64,000 nt of DNA from Colivivens sp963640465. Its GTDB lineage: Bacteria; Bacteroidota; Bacteroidia; Bacteroidales; Bacteroidaceae. Below, piece by piece: positions 43,798 to 54,100 of the stretch. The notes under the pieces were generated by a model. That model saw nothing but the letters and a program-made list of their open reading frames with translations. It ran no database searches and was not told the DNA's origin. Where the stretch lies: contig CAVHYP010000006.1 in NCBI GenBank assembly GCA_963640465.1, positions 1-64,000 on the forward strand. Direction: 5' to 3'. Position 1 is the stretch's first letter. The number at the start of each line of letters is the position of its first letter. The translations under genes and the position numbers were made by a program.

Positions 43798-44616
43798 ATG
43801 AAGAAACTGATATTCGGCTTGGCTTCACTGCTGTGTATCTTCACCGCATGCAACGGACAGACTGGGGAGAAAGAGACTGAAGTGATGTTGGAAACAAACA
43901 TGGGCAACATTCGCATCAAACTCTACAACGACACCCCTATCCATCGTGACAACTTTATCAACAACGTGAAGGCAGGGAAATACGACAATTGCACCTGGCA
44001 CCGAATCATACGCAACTTCATGATTCAGACTGGAGAACAGCCAGTAAGCACCAATGCCAATGGCGACACACTGCAGACAGATCCCTACGAATGGATTCAG
44101 GCAGAGATAGTCTACCCCACCCACTTCCACAAGCGCGGAATGGTGGCAGCTGCACGTGAAGGCGACGACATCAACCCACAGAAGATGTCCGACCCAATAC
44201 AGTTCTACATCGTAACCGGCAGAACCTATGTAGACGATGGACTCAACGAACTGGAAACGGCAAGGACACAGCAGGCAGTAGCAACACTATACAACCAGAA
44301 GATGACAAAGAATGCCGACAAACTGGAGGCAATGCGCAAGGAGCGTGACGCCAATGGAGTAAGCAGTCTGCTGGAGAAACTGCTGGACGAGGCAAAATTT
44401 GAAGTGTCGGAAAATCCTCCTGCTCCTTACAACAAGGAACAACGCAGGGCTTACAGAACTATAGGCGGTGCACCATGGCTCGACGGTGAATACACCGTGT
44501 TTGGAGAAGTTGTGGAAGGAATGAAAACAGTGCTCGCAATAGAACGGGTGAAAACTGATGCCAACGACCGTCCACTCACCGATGTGAAGGTTGTGAAAGC
44601 ATATGTAGTGGAATAA
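43798..44616 (+). CDS. cyclophilin-type peptidyl-prolyl isomerase, lipoprotein
   Basis: 272 residues. The signal peptide ends in the lipobox FTAC (MKKLIFGLASLLCIFTACN), so the protein is probably lipid-anchored in the envelope. The cyclophilin fold is shown by MLETNMGNIRIKLYNDTPIHRDNFINN, WHRIIRNFMIQTGE, PIQFYIVTG and WLDGEYTVFGEVVEGM. About 75 residues (LNELETARTQQAV through RRAYRTIGG) are inserted before the last part and look helical. It should catalyse prolyl isomerisation of exported proteins. It ends with a hairpin terminator at 44664. Confidence 0.92.
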   Translation: MKKLIFGLASLLCIFTACNGQTGEKETEVMLETNMGNIRIKLYNDTPIHRDNFINNVKAGKYDNCTWHRIIRNFMIQTGEQPVSTNANGDTLQTDPYEWIQAEIVYPTHFHKRGMVAAAREGDDINPQKMSDPIQFYIVTGRTYVDDGLNELETARTQQAVATLYNQKMTKNADKLEAMRKERDANGVSSLLEKLLDEAKFEVSENPPAPYNKEQRRAYRTIGGAPWLDGEYTVFGEVVEGMKTVLAIERVKTDANDRPLTDVKVVKAYVVE

Positions 44617-44663
44617 AGCTACATTTGTCAAAGCCGATTCTGCATCTCTCTACGAAAGTAAAA

Positions 44664-44700
44664 TAGCCCCTACAAATTAAATTGTGGGGGCTAATTTATT
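44664..44700 (+). terminator. terminator of the cyclophilin gene
   Basis: TAGCCCCTACAA (44664-44675) pairs with TTGTGGGGGCTA (44682-44693), 12 bp with one G:T pair, followed by a weak T-rich stretch. Confidence 0.65.
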
Positions 44701-44753
44701 GTAACTTATGGATTTCACTGCAAGAAACCATCAGAAGCATTCATAACATAAAA

Positions 44754-44845
44754 TCACTGCAAAAATCCAGCATAAAGATTTATTGCAAAGGTTCACAGAG
44801 AAAGCTCACCGCAAAGGTCTACTACAAAGGCTCACTGCAAAGGCT
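44754..44845. repeat. tandem array of 26 bp (2 x 13) units running into the RluA gene
   Basis: TCACTGCAAA-type starts at 44754, 44780, 44806 and 44832, with half-units of 13 bp (GCTCACCGCAAAG, GTCTACTACAAAG). The last unit covers the stop and final codons of the minus-strand RluA gene. Confidence 0.75.
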
Positions 44846-45500
44846 TGAACATTGCGAACTCACCCTGCGGTTTCAAAGTCAGATTTATATATTTCTTTGA
44901 CACCGGATGAACGAACTCCATGGAATGAGCCTGCAGACTTATGTCATCATTGGGATTGCTCCGCTTAGCTCCATACTTTAGATCGCCTTTTATCGGGCAC
45001 CCCATCTTTGCCAACTGACAACGAATCTGATGATGACGTCCTGTCTTCAGGTCCACCTCCAGAAGGAAATAGTTGTCCGACTTGCCAATGACTTTGTAAT
45101 CAAGGATGGCAAGCTTGGAATGCGGAACTTCGCGGTCGTAAGCATATGACTTGTTCTGTTTCTCATTGCGCACCAACCAATGCTCTAGATGTCCCTCGAG
45201 TTGGGAAGGACAGTTCTTGGTGATTGCCCAGTAAGTCTTGTGGACTTCTCCGTCGGCAAACATCTTGTTGAGCCGTGCCAAGGCCTTGCTTGTACGTGCA
45301 AACATGACAAGACCGCTCACAGGACGGTCGAGCCTATGGACAACACCAAGGAAGACCTCACCAGGTTTGGCGTAGGCTTCCTTGATATATTGTTTCACCA
45401 TATCGCACAATGGAGTATCTCCAGTCTTGTCGCCCTGTACTATTTCTCCACTTTGCTTTGAAACGACAATGATGTGATTGTCCTCATAGACTATATTCAC
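44832..45500 (-). CDS. RluA family pseudouridine synthase
   Basis: 222 residues. GVVHRLDRPVSGLVMFARTS contains the catalytic Asp in the HRLDxxxSG motif; TGRHHQIRCQLAKMGCPIKGD is the second family motif. There is no S4 domain. It isomerises uridine in rRNA or tRNA; the position cannot be inferred. The last codons lie within a 13/26-bp repeat, so the C-terminus ATFKPLQ-like end (FAMFKPLQ) may be repeat-derived. Confidence 0.92.
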   Translation of the reverse strand: MNIVYEDNHIIVVSKQSGEIVQGDKTGDTPLCDMVKQYIKEAYAKPGEVFLGVVHRLDRPVSGLVMFARTSKALARLNKMFADGEVHKTYWAITKNCPSQLEGHLEHWLVRNEKQNKSYAYDREVPHSKLAILDYKVIGKSDNYFLLEVDLKTGRHHQIRCQLAKMGCPIKGDLKYGAKRSNPNDDISLQAHSMEFVHPVSKKYINLTLKPQGEFAMFKPLQ

Positions 45501-45593
45501 GAGTTTATGACATTTATAAGTTTCACTGAAGGTTCAACAAATTGCAACCGTCAGTTCTACATTTCTTCTTAAGTAGCGTTTGGTTGATTCCAA

Positions 45594-46352
45594 TTACATG
45601 TTCATACCGCCGTCAATCTGGATAACCTGTCCAGATACGTAGCTTGACATGTCGGAAGCAAGGAAGAGGCAAACATTTGCAATATCCTCAACCTGACCGC
45701 CACGGCGAAGTGGAATCTTCTTCATCCAATCAGCACGAATCTCTTCAGGCAGCTGAGCAGTCATTGCAGTCTCGATGAATCCAGGAGCAACAGCGTTGGC
45801 ACGAACACCCTTTGGACCAAGTTCTTGAGCGATTGACTTTGCAAGACCAATCATACCTGCCTTTGATGCAGAATAGTTGCACTGACCAGCGTTGCCATGA
45901 ACACCTACAACACTCGACATGTTGATGATTGAACCTTTGCGCTGACGCAACATGATTGGAGAACAAGCATGGATGAAGTTGAATGCTGACTTCAAGTTCA
46001 CATTGAGCACTGCATCCCACTGCTGCTCAGACATACGAAGCATAAGTCCGTCCTTGGTGATACCGGCATTGTTGACAAGAATATCGATAGATCCGAAATC
46101 CCCATGAATCTTCTTTACTACAGCGTCGGTCTCGACAAAGTCAGCCGCATTGCCTGCATAAGCACGGCAAGTGACGCCAAGAGCCTCGATTTCCTTACGG
46201 GTAGCCTCAAGTCCGGCTGCCATATCATCGTTAAGAACCAAATCAGTGAATGCGATGTTTGCACCTTCAGAAGCGAACTTCATCGCTACTGCTTTTCCAA
46301 TACCACGGGCAGCACCTGTTATGAGGGCTGTCTTACCAGTTAATAATCCCAT
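45594..46352 (-). CDS. fabG: 3-oxoacyl-[acyl-carrier-protein] reductase
   Basis: 252 residues. TGAARGIGKAVAM is the NADP-binding glycine motif; NNAGITKDGLMLRM, the catalytic Ser in SIINMSSVVG, and Tyr and Lys in YSASKAG follow; GFIETAMTAQLPEEI is typical for FabG. It reduces 3-ketoacyl-ACP in fatty-acid elongation. It lies 51 bp after the TetR-family gene on the same strand; the pair may be an autoregulated unit. Confidence 0.93.
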   Translation of the reverse strand: MGLLTGKTALITGAARGIGKAVAMKFASEGANIAFTDLVLNDDMAAGLEATRKEIEALGVTCRAYAGNAADFVETDAVVKKIHGDFGSIDILVNNAGITKDGLMLRMSEQQWDAVLNVNLKSAFNFIHACSPIMLRQRKGSIINMSSVVGVHGNAGQCNYSASKAGMIGLAKSIAQELGPKGVRANAVAPGFIETAMTAQLPEEIRADWMKKIPLRRGGQVEDIANVCLFLASDMSSYVSGQVIQIDGGMNM

Positions 46353-46403
46353 TTTATATTATTATTTAGTTATGAAAATCAATATATATATCAGTCACGA
46401 GAT

Positions 46404-47003
46404 TCAATATCTGTAATCTCTTCTGTATGAATCATTGCCCATAGCCCTATTGACCATACGGAACACGTAAGGATAAAGGTCTTCGGGCGAATCCACACCA
46501 ATACGCCCGTAGATGTACGGCACTTCGCAGCCCATCAGGCAGTAGTGGGTGATCAATGCAGTGAGCTTCACGTTGCGGATATTGAACACACCCTTGTCGT
46601 TGCCCTCATTCATGACCCTGCGGAATATGATTATCTCGCTTCGGTCGAAATTTTTCCTCACACTTGCCACTTTCCATGAATCACGGAAGAACTCGGCACG
46701 AAGGTTTCCATTGCGCGACACTGTTTCCTTGACGAACTCCAGATGGGCGAAAAACAACTTCACCATCTTCTTCTCAGGCGACATCTCCTGACGAGCCACC
46801 TCTTCCATTCGATTTGTCAAACGGTCGAGCTCACTCTGAATCACTGCAAAATAGATTTCTTCTTTACTGCTGAAATAAGTGTAAAGGGTACGACGGCCCT
46901 TGCCTGAGGCTTGAGCTATCTCATTCATCATCGTTGCCTCGAAGCCATTCTTGGCAAACAACTGTCTAGCCGTGTCTACTAATAAACTACGAGTTTTCTG
47001 CAT
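46404..47003 (-). CDS. TetR/AcrR family transcriptional regulator
   Basis: 199 residues. The N-terminal helix-turn-helix reads ARQLFAKNGFEATMMNEIAQASGKGRRTLYTYFSSKEEIY (key parts: FAKNGFEA, IAQASGKG, LYTYFSSKEEI). The C-terminal ligand domain ends NRAMGNDSYRRDYRY. Being directly upstream of fabG suggests regulation by fatty-acid-related ligands, as in FabR-type regulators, but this is inference from position only. It has a good promoter at 47024-47053. Confidence 0.9.
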   Translation of the reverse strand: MQKTRSLLVDTARQLFAKNGFEATMMNEIAQASGKGRRTLYTYFSSKEEIYFAVIQSELDRLTNRMEEVARQEMSPEKKMVKLFFAHLEFVKETVSRNGNLRAEFFRDSWKVASVRKNFDRSEIIIFRRVMNEGNDKGVFNIRNVKLTALITHYCLMGCEVPYIYGRIGVDSPEDLYPYVFRMVNRAMGNDSYRRDYRY

Positions 47004-47023
47004 TGTTCTACAATTTTACGATA

Positions 47024-47053
47024 CAAAATTAGCACAAATACTTCGAACGACAA
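47024..47053 (-). promoter_or_regulatory. promoter of the TetR-fabG unit
   Basis: Minus strand TTG (47053-47051), 19-bp spacer, TAATTTTG (47031-47024). Confidence 0.65.
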
Positions 47054-47173
47054 AATATTTTTGCACTCTATTTCAAAGAAAATACATAAAGCATTACAAA
47101 CCAAAGTATTATTCATCGCACACTTTTCACTATAGATGCAGAAGAGAAAATGTTGTGTGCAACGGGCTAAGGC

Positions 47174-48574
47174 CTACCCAAAGAGTTCGCGCAAGGCTTC
47201 CTCTACCCTTCTCACCCCTTTGACCTCAATTGCCATTTTGTCGGTATCAGTACTTCCCATGTTCGATGCCGGGATGAGGATGCGACGGAAACCGAGCTTT
47301 TCAGCCTCTGCAACTCTCTGCACAATCCTGCTGACAGGACGAATCTCGCCACTCAGTCCCACTTCTCCAGCCATACACACATCACGTTCTATCCCTGTGT
47401 CCACATTGCTCGACAGGACGGCTGCTATCACGCTCAAATCGATGGCAGGGTCAGTGACCCGTATGCCTCCGGCAATGTTGAGATAGACATCTTTCTGTCC
47501 AAGTTTGAAACCCACACGTTTCTCAAGCACAGCCAACAGCATATTCAGACGGCGCAGGTCGAAGCCTGTGGCTGAGCGCTGGGGAGTACCATAAGCAGCA
47601 GTACTGACCAATGCCTGAGTCTCAATCAAAAGAGGGCGCACTCCTTCGATGGCAGATGCAATGGCAACTCCGCTCAAACCTTCGCTGTCCCTCACGTCTG
47701 AAAGCAACAGTTCTGAAGGATTGGACACCTGTCGCAGTCCGTTCTGCACCATCTCATAAATTCCCAGTTCGGCAGTGCTTCCGAAGCGGTTCTTGATGGC
47801 ACGCACAATGCGATACATGTAATGGCGGTCGCCCTCAAACTGAAGCACGGTGTCAACCATGTGTTCCAATATCTTCGGACCTGCTATCGAGCCCTCCTTA
47901 TTTATATGTCCGATGAGAATGACCGGGATGTTGCTTTCCTTGGCAAACTTCAGGAGCAAAGCAGCACACTCCCGTATCTGGCTGACACTGCCCGGACTAC
48001 TCTCCACATCTTCGGTTGCCATGGTTTGGATGGAGTCAATTACCACCAAATCGGGACCGACGCTCTTTATGTGTTCGAATACGCGCTCAATCATAACCTC
48101 GCACACCACCTGGCAGTCGCACAGCGGTTGCTTGTCGCCACTGTTCACACTCTCAAGTATGCGGTCAGCACGCATCTTAAGTTGCCTTGCACTCTCCTCA
48201 CCACTCACATAAAGCACTTTCATACCTGTAAGGTGAAGTACGGTCTGCAAGACAAGCGTGGACTTTCCGATGCCCGGTTCACCGCCAAGCAAAGTGAGGG
48301 AACCGGGAACAAGTCCGCCTCCCAACACGCGGTTGAGTTCTCCGTCGCGCATATTGATGCGTTCTTCTTCCTTCACCTCAATCTGACTCATGGATATAGG
48401 GCTCGACTTAGACATGAGGCTGAACTCGGAAGAGGCCTCACCTGCCTTGTTCTTCTTTCCAACCTTCTGTTCCACAAAAGTGTTCCACTCGCCACATGCC
48501 GGGCAACGCCCAATCCATTTGGGAGAATCATATCCGCACGACGTGCATACATATGCTATTTTTTCTTTTGCCAT
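47174..48574 (-). CDS. radA: DNA repair protein RadA
   Basis: 466 residues. CTSCGYDSPKWIGRCPACGEW is a Cys4 zinc finger; LLGGEPGIGKSTLVLQ is Walker A; LVVIDSIQTM is Walker B; AIKNRFGSTAELGIYEM has the KNRFG motif; the C-terminus is a Lon-like domain (LNIAGGIRVTDPAIDLSVIAAVLSS; key part GGIRVTDPA). It is a RecA-like motor that extends D-loops in recombination. Two short tandem arrays lie upstream of its start. Confidence 0.96.
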   Translation of the reverse strand: MAKEKIAYVCTSCGYDSPKWIGRCPACGEWNTFVEQKVGKKNKAGEASSEFSLMSKSSPISMSQIEVKEEERINMRDGELNRVLGGGLVPGSLTLLGGEPGIGKSTLVLQTVLHLTGMKVLYVSGEESARQLKMRADRILESVNSGDKQPLCDCQVVCEVMIERVFEHIKSVGPDLVVIDSIQTMATEDVESSPGSVSQIRECAALLLKFAKESNIPVILIGHINKEGSIAGPKILEHMVDTVLQFEGDRHYMYRIVRAIKNRFGSTAELGIYEMVQNGLRQVSNPSELLLSDVRDSEGLSGVAIASAIEGVRPLLIETQALVSTAAYGTPQRSATGFDLRRLNMLLAVLEKRVGFKLGQKDVYLNIAGGIRVTDPAIDLSVIAAVLSSNVDTGIERDVCMAGEVGLSGEIRPVSRIVQRVAEAEKLGFRRILIPASNMGSTDTDKMAIEVKGVRRVEEALRELFG

Positions 48575-48595
48575 ATCTTTGTCTTCTCTTCTTCG

Positions 48596-48684
48596 TTATC
48601 CCTAAACTCGGGCTCTGTTCCACTTAAACTCAGCCTTCTGTTATCCCTAAACCCGGTCTCTGTCGAGACGTCCGCTTTGCTTCT
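48596..48684. repeat. tandem array of 22-23-bp units upstream of radA
   Basis: TTATCCCTAAACTCGGGCTC-type units begin at 48596, 48618 and 48641; a weak fourth follows near 48663. Confidence 0.75.
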
Positions 48685-48735
48685 CAATATCGGGAGGTTT
48701 TATAATATCACCCTTTAACTCTATAAGTTACCTAT

Positions 48736-48800
48736 CAACTCCACAAGCCCATGCTCGACAATTCCACAAATTAATGTTCGCCAACTCCACAAGCCACCGT
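48736..48800. repeat. tandem array of 23-bp units 3' of tamA
   Basis: CAACTCCACAAGCC-type units begin at 48736, 48759 and 48782. Together with the array at 48596 it fills the space between radA and the tamA stop; the two arrays have unrelated sequence. Confidence 0.75.
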
Positions 48801-48808
48801 CCCTTCCC

Positions 48809-51148
48809 TTAGAATGGGTAGCCAACGGCAAAATGCAGTCCGAGACTATCCTTGAACTTAAGGATATTGAAGTAGCAGTCCTTTCCTGTGTCGTAAGGCG
48901 AATGAAGTCCGATTCCCAAGTCGAGACGCAACACGAGATATTCCATATCATAGCGGAATCCGAATCCGGTGCCAAGTGCCACACTCTTCAGGAAGTTGCC
49001 ACAGCCTATATCACCAGACTTATGCGAATCGGACTGTTTGATCAACCATACATTGCCTGCATCAACGAACAAGGCTCCGAAGAGATTGCTTACCAAGTTG
49101 AAACGATATTCAATGTTTGCCTCCAGTTTCAAGTCGCCTGCCTGATCGAGGTATGTACCCCGTCCTTCAGAATCAAAGTACATTCCTGGACCAATGCTGC
49201 GTGCAGCAAAGGCTCTTATGTCGTTGGCACCGCCGGCATAGAACAACTCACTGTAAGGAGCAACTGAACTGTTGCCATAACTCCACAAGACACCAGCAAA
49301 CAGACGGGTTGCTATAAGGCTCTTGTCCGTGAGACGGAACTTATTTCTCAAGTCCATTGTCAGTTTCAGGAATTGCGAATAAGGGGAACTGAATATCTTC
49401 TTCCCCTCATCATTGAACTTGTTGCCGAACAAGGTACTGACACCACAGATTATGTTGCCGGACTCTTTCACCGACAATTCCAGCCATGTGGTGTTCCTCA
49501 ACTGAGTATTCCAACTGTTGTCGAACGTAAGAGTGTATTGCATTGCTGGAATGAACTGGTCCTGAAGGCTGACCAGTAAGGCTGAATTGTTTGCTGCAAT
49601 GGAGTCGAACTTTGCTGTGGTGTGTTCGAGGCGGTCATACGTTATTGACAGAGGTGTAAACTTATGGGTAAACGGCTCTGATGTCTGGAATGAATAGGTT
49701 GCCTCGGCATTGAACGAGAGCAGACGATAATAGCCAGAGCGGTTAAGATGGTCGAAATCGAACTTAAACAAGGTTGATGCCGGATACTTGAATCTCTTGG
49801 TACTCAACCCAGGGAACACAAGCCAGGGGTAAGTGACAGACAAGCCGCCGCCTGCATCATATGAGTTTATCTGGTCCGAACCACTGGCACTGCTCTTGTT
49901 CCCGGTCTGCCATTCGTACGACCCGTTCAGAGTGACCGACAGGGTTTCTCCATGGCCAAAGGCATTTCGTTTCGACAAAGTGGCTTTAGCATTCGGTCCT
50001 ATCTGCGAATTGCTCTTTTGGGTAAGGCTGAAGTCAAACTCCACTTCAATAGGCTGGTCGAGTGCCACATCGAGCCTTACATCCAGTGTGTCACATGAAG
50101 ATGTGGTGTCGCGTGGAGTGCAGGCAAACTGCAGTTGTGAGAACATCTGCATATTGCTGAGGTTCGACAAGGTCTCGCTCATCTTCGCCTCACTGTAAGG
50201 CTGCTTTTTCCAAAAGCGGAAATTGCGAAATATGGTGGTAGGGCTTATCGGACATTTGTCGCCAGTCCATGCCACCTTCAGTCCTCTCATATCCATGGAG
50301 TCAGTGAATGTCTGCAGAGCATTGTTGCTGCCGTTGCCGGCTTGTCTGCCACGGATATATGCACTTATCTTTCCGACATACCATTTATGATTTGCCTTGG
50401 CAGGTGTTTCCGGGTCTTGCATGACCAGCAGCTTCACCCGCTGGGGCATGAGCATGGAGTCGGCATAGTACTTGATGTAGTCCGACCGATAGTAATAGAA
50501 GCCGTTGTCGCGCAAGAGATTTGTCACCCTGTCTTTCTCCGACTGCAAATCCACAATGCTGAATGCATCGTCCTGATGCAGATAGGTGTCGCCGGTCGTT
50601 GACTTTATCAGACTGTCCTGCGCATTGGGGAATGCGTAACGGATGGAATCGAGCAGGTAAGGATCTCCCAATTTGATATTATACTGTATCTTTGCCTTCT
50701 TGGGGTTTGACTGCTTCAGAATGTCGTAGTCCACATATCCCTGGAAATAGCCATAGTTCTGCAGCGTGTTAGTTGCCACCTTCACACGAGTGTCGGGATT
50801 GACCATCGTCAGTGTGACAGGTGTGGTTGCGAAAGTGTTGAACAGCCATTTGTTGAAGCCGTTCTTTTGGTTGTTCACCAGTCCGTTGTAGAACCACAGA
50901 CCGACAGGCACGGGAAAACGCATGGACGAGCTGCCCATGAAGGAGTTGTTGGGAGCGTAAGCCAGTGCTGCCTCGACTTCAGTCAGAGCCACACTCTCGG
51001 CATAAGTGTTCTTCTTGCCGTCCACCTTTATCTTCTTGATACCCGTGTACAGCACTTCGTCTTCCTGCAGCCCACTGGTAGTGGAGCAAGCGCATATTGT
51101 CAGAACCAGACACACCGTCAGTATACAGTCACTTATTGTCCTTGCCAT
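48809..51148 (-). CDS. tamA: TamA-type outer-membrane assembly protein (BamA superfamily lipoprotein)
   Basis: 779 residues from the ATG at 51148 (MARTISDCILTVCLVLTICAC), a lipoprotein signal with Cys after ICA. A POTRA-containing region follows (DTRVKVATNTLQNYGYFQGYVDYDI: key part NYGYFQGYV; LLRDNGFYYYRSDYIKYY). The C-terminal half is a 16-strand type barrel with GGANDIRAFAARSIGPG and ends in Phe (GLHFAVGYPF). In Bacteroidota such proteins act with TamB in moving lipids or inserting proteins in the outer membrane. Its start overlaps the tamB end by 20 bp. Confidence 0.88.
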   Translation of the reverse strand: MARTISDCILTVCLVLTICACSTTSGLQEDEVLYTGIKKIKVDGKKNTYAESVALTEVEAALAYAPNNSFMGSSSMRFPVPVGLWFYNGLVNNQKNGFNKWLFNTFATTPVTLTMVNPDTRVKVATNTLQNYGYFQGYVDYDILKQSNPKKAKIQYNIKLGDPYLLDSIRYAFPNAQDSLIKSTTGDTYLHQDDAFSIVDLQSEKDRVTNLLRDNGFYYYRSDYIKYYADSMLMPQRVKLLVMQDPETPAKANHKWYVGKISAYIRGRQAGNGSNNALQTFTDSMDMRGLKVAWTGDKCPISPTTIFRNFRFWKKQPYSEAKMSETLSNLSNMQMFSQLQFACTPRDTTSSCDTLDVRLDVALDQPIEVEFDFSLTQKSNSQIGPNAKATLSKRNAFGHGETLSVTLNGSYEWQTGNKSSASGSDQINSYDAGGGLSVTYPWLVFPGLSTKRFKYPASTLFKFDFDHLNRSGYYRLLSFNAEATYSFQTSEPFTHKFTPLSITYDRLEHTTAKFDSIAANNSALLVSLQDQFIPAMQYTLTFDNSWNTQLRNTTWLELSVKESGNIICGVSTLFGNKFNDEGKKIFSSPYSQFLKLTMDLRNKFRLTDKSLIATRLFAGVLWSYGNSSVAPYSELFYAGGANDIRAFAARSIGPGMYFDSEGRGTYLDQAGDLKLEANIEYRFNLVSNLFGALFVDAGNVWLIKQSDSHKSGDIGCGNFLKSVALGTGFGFRYDMEYLVLRLDLGIGLHSPYDTGKDCYFNILKFKDSLGLHFAVGYPF

Positions 51149-54100
51149 CCTTTTTCTTCTTCCAAATAAATAAATCAGTGATACTATCCAGTTTCTTGCG
51201 GAGAACAATACCCGCACCATTCTCCGTCAGTTCGCCTTCCACCAAATTGTCGTAGTTCTTGTCGTGGAACAGTCGGATGTATTGAGTACCTCCGTCATTG
51301 AGTCGCCATTCGAGTGAGACATCGTCGATATATGCGCCTGACTCATTGCCGTTCTTGTTGCCGTCGGCATTTATGCGTCCTCCGACAACCACGTTCAGTC
51401 GGTCGCTGAAGAAACGTCGGGTGAATTTGAACGAATAGTCGGTACGTGTGGTGCCGTCGTCACGCTTGGTCTGCTCCATGCCCACCGACATGTCAATCTT
51501 CGTTGCCGTACTTATCGCCTTGCCTGCAATATTGTTGATTTCTGTCTGCAGGAAGTTGTTGAGGGCATTCGATGTACTGAAGCCCGACTGGTTGGTGCTT
51601 GAGAGGTACATTCCCGTTGCAAGCAGAGCCACTGCCAGTTTGTTCTTTTCTTCCGATGTCATGCCGGCAAGTTCGTTTCTCACCGTAATGTCCTCGGGAG
51701 CATCAATGGTGAACTCAAGTCCCATGTTCTCGAGGGTGTTGGTTATCTTCAGTCCTACATTGAAGAGCACTGTGCGGCTTGAACCGTCGGCATTGCTCAC
51801 ACTGGCTTTCGTCTGTTCCGTTGCTGTGATGTTCATTGTCGGGTTGGCAGGCTTGCCAGTGAATTCTATGTAGCATCCCTTCTCGATGGTGAAGGTCTTG
51901 AGCGGAATGACTGGAAGGGTGTATTTCATCTCGCCTTCGTTCAGCGTATAGCGCCCAAGGAGGTTGAACACTCCCTCCGGTGTGTAGGTCATGGTCAGAG
52001 TTCCCCCACCCTGCACGTTCACGTAACTCTGTTTGTCGGCAGAAAACTCACAGCGCATCTTCGCTCCGTCTTCAATTTCCAATCGCACAATCATGTCGAT
52101 TCCCATGAACGTGCGTGGTTCCACTGCCCCTTCTGATGGCGGAGCCGAGAAATCGACGAAGGTGACGATGTCATCGAGTCGGTAGTCAATGGTCAACGGA
52201 GTGTTCGTCATAACATACGTAATGTCAGTGCTCTTGAGCACGTTTATCAGTCCGCGAATCTTCAGGTCGTCGGTCGTTCCGTTCACACGGGCAAGAAAGT
52301 CGCCGTACAACTTACCGAAGAGTGCAGTCTTGCTGGTGCGCTCTGCATCAAACACGAGGAAGTTCTGTCCGTAAAGGCTTAGGTTCATCTTTATCTCGTT
52401 GAAGTCCTTGAAGTCTACGGAGCCGTTCACCGTAAGAGGAGTTTCTCCTGCACCGTATATCCTTATTGTGTCGAGGTTTACACAACTGTTGTTGAACAGC
52501 AGATTGTCGTCTTCCACTGCCAAGTCGAATGAATAGATGTCGCTTGCCACATGGACATTGTCGGTTGAAATGAATCCGTTGACCAGCAGCGAATCAATCT
52601 TTCCGGTGGCAGTGACCATTCCTCCGAGATAGCCACTCAGTGCAAACACAGGATCGTCCATGAAGGCATTTGCCATCGAAAGCGGCAGATGTTCGAGCAT
52701 TGCCGATGCATTCAGGTAGTCAGTACCCTTCACATTGTAGTCACCCTTTATTGTCGCCACGTGTTCTTCGTCCTTGAACAGCATGGCATTTATGTCGTGT
52801 CCGGCATCGCCTGTCGGCTGATAGTTGAGCACGGTCATGATGTTACCCATTTTCGTTCCTTCGTAAGTAAAGTTGTCGGCTGCCACAAGTCCGTTGACCG
52901 TATATCCCTGCGCTGTCTGTATATAGTTGGCATCTACTTCGAGGAGTCCCGTCATCCTCGGGATGAACGGCATCACTGTCAGTAGTCCCTCGACGTCCAC
53001 GTTCTTCACCACTGCCTCTATGTTCTGGAGTTGTGAATCCACCGGGTTGGCATAAAACGAGATGGAGCAACTGTCTTTGGTTGAGTACATGATCACGTCG
53101 GCAAACACTTTCTCGCCGTTATGTATGTCGATGTAGTTGTTCTCGTTCAGATCAAACGGTGTGTAGGCAATGATTGGCTGCTGCGGATAGAGCGAAACAT
53201 GAAAGACTGAATCACTCTGCACTTCGGCTTTCAGTCCGAGGTCAATACCCTTCACCTTCATGTCGTTCATATAAGTAAGGCGTACATCGGCATTGCGTGG
53301 CGAGATATATCCGTTGAGCGTTGCTGTGAAGGCTGCGCAGAGGTCTTGGTCGGGACAATCCACGGTTGCGTTGAACGTGATCTGCGATGTGTCCTGGTTG
53401 ATGTCGAACATGAAGGTGTCGACTCTGATTGAGTCTTTCTTGAAGTTGTAGGCATAGAGGTTGCCCAGCAGTCCGCTGTCGGGTGAAGTAATGAGGTTTG
53501 CGTCTATCTTGTCGAACCGTATGCCCTGCAAAGCCAGGAACTTGCTTATCGGGTTCTTGTTGCCTATGTTTGCCTTGAGCGATGTCAGCGGCATCATCTG
53601 CCGCAGGTGGTCGAGGTCGAGGGTATGGTTCTGCAACTGGTTGACTGTTGTCTCTCCTATCTTGGTAAAATCATCGATGAGGGCAAAAAGGTTTCGTGGC
53701 GAATGGAGGTCGAAGTCGAAGTCGCTTGTCTTCAGATTGATGTTCGTAGTGTCTGCAGTACTCTGTGCGTACAGATTGAATTTTTCGGTGACGAGGCTGT
53801 CTTCTTTGTAAGCCACTTCCACACCGTCTACCACTGCATCGAGCAAGAACATGTTGCCGAAGTTGCTGTTGGCTTTGAAGTCACCGTGTGTGGCATGGAT
53901 GGTGAGTGGATCGTCGCTCAGTCCCAGCGCCTGGATGTCGGCAAACGGAAGGTCGATGGTCATGGTGCCGTCAATGCCTTTGTTGTTTATGGTGCCGTCT
54001 ACGGTGAACGAACCTTCGATCCGCTCATCGTGGAAGCCGAGGCCAGCAATCACGCTTTGGTTGGCAAGCGTCAGTGNNNNNNNNNNCGTCAGTGTTCCTT

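Noticed and set aside
42169..44616. Defence or toxin system built from the VWA-like, membrane and cyclophilin genes
   Set aside because: No nuclease, ATPase or toxin domain is visible; an envelope role is the simpler reading.
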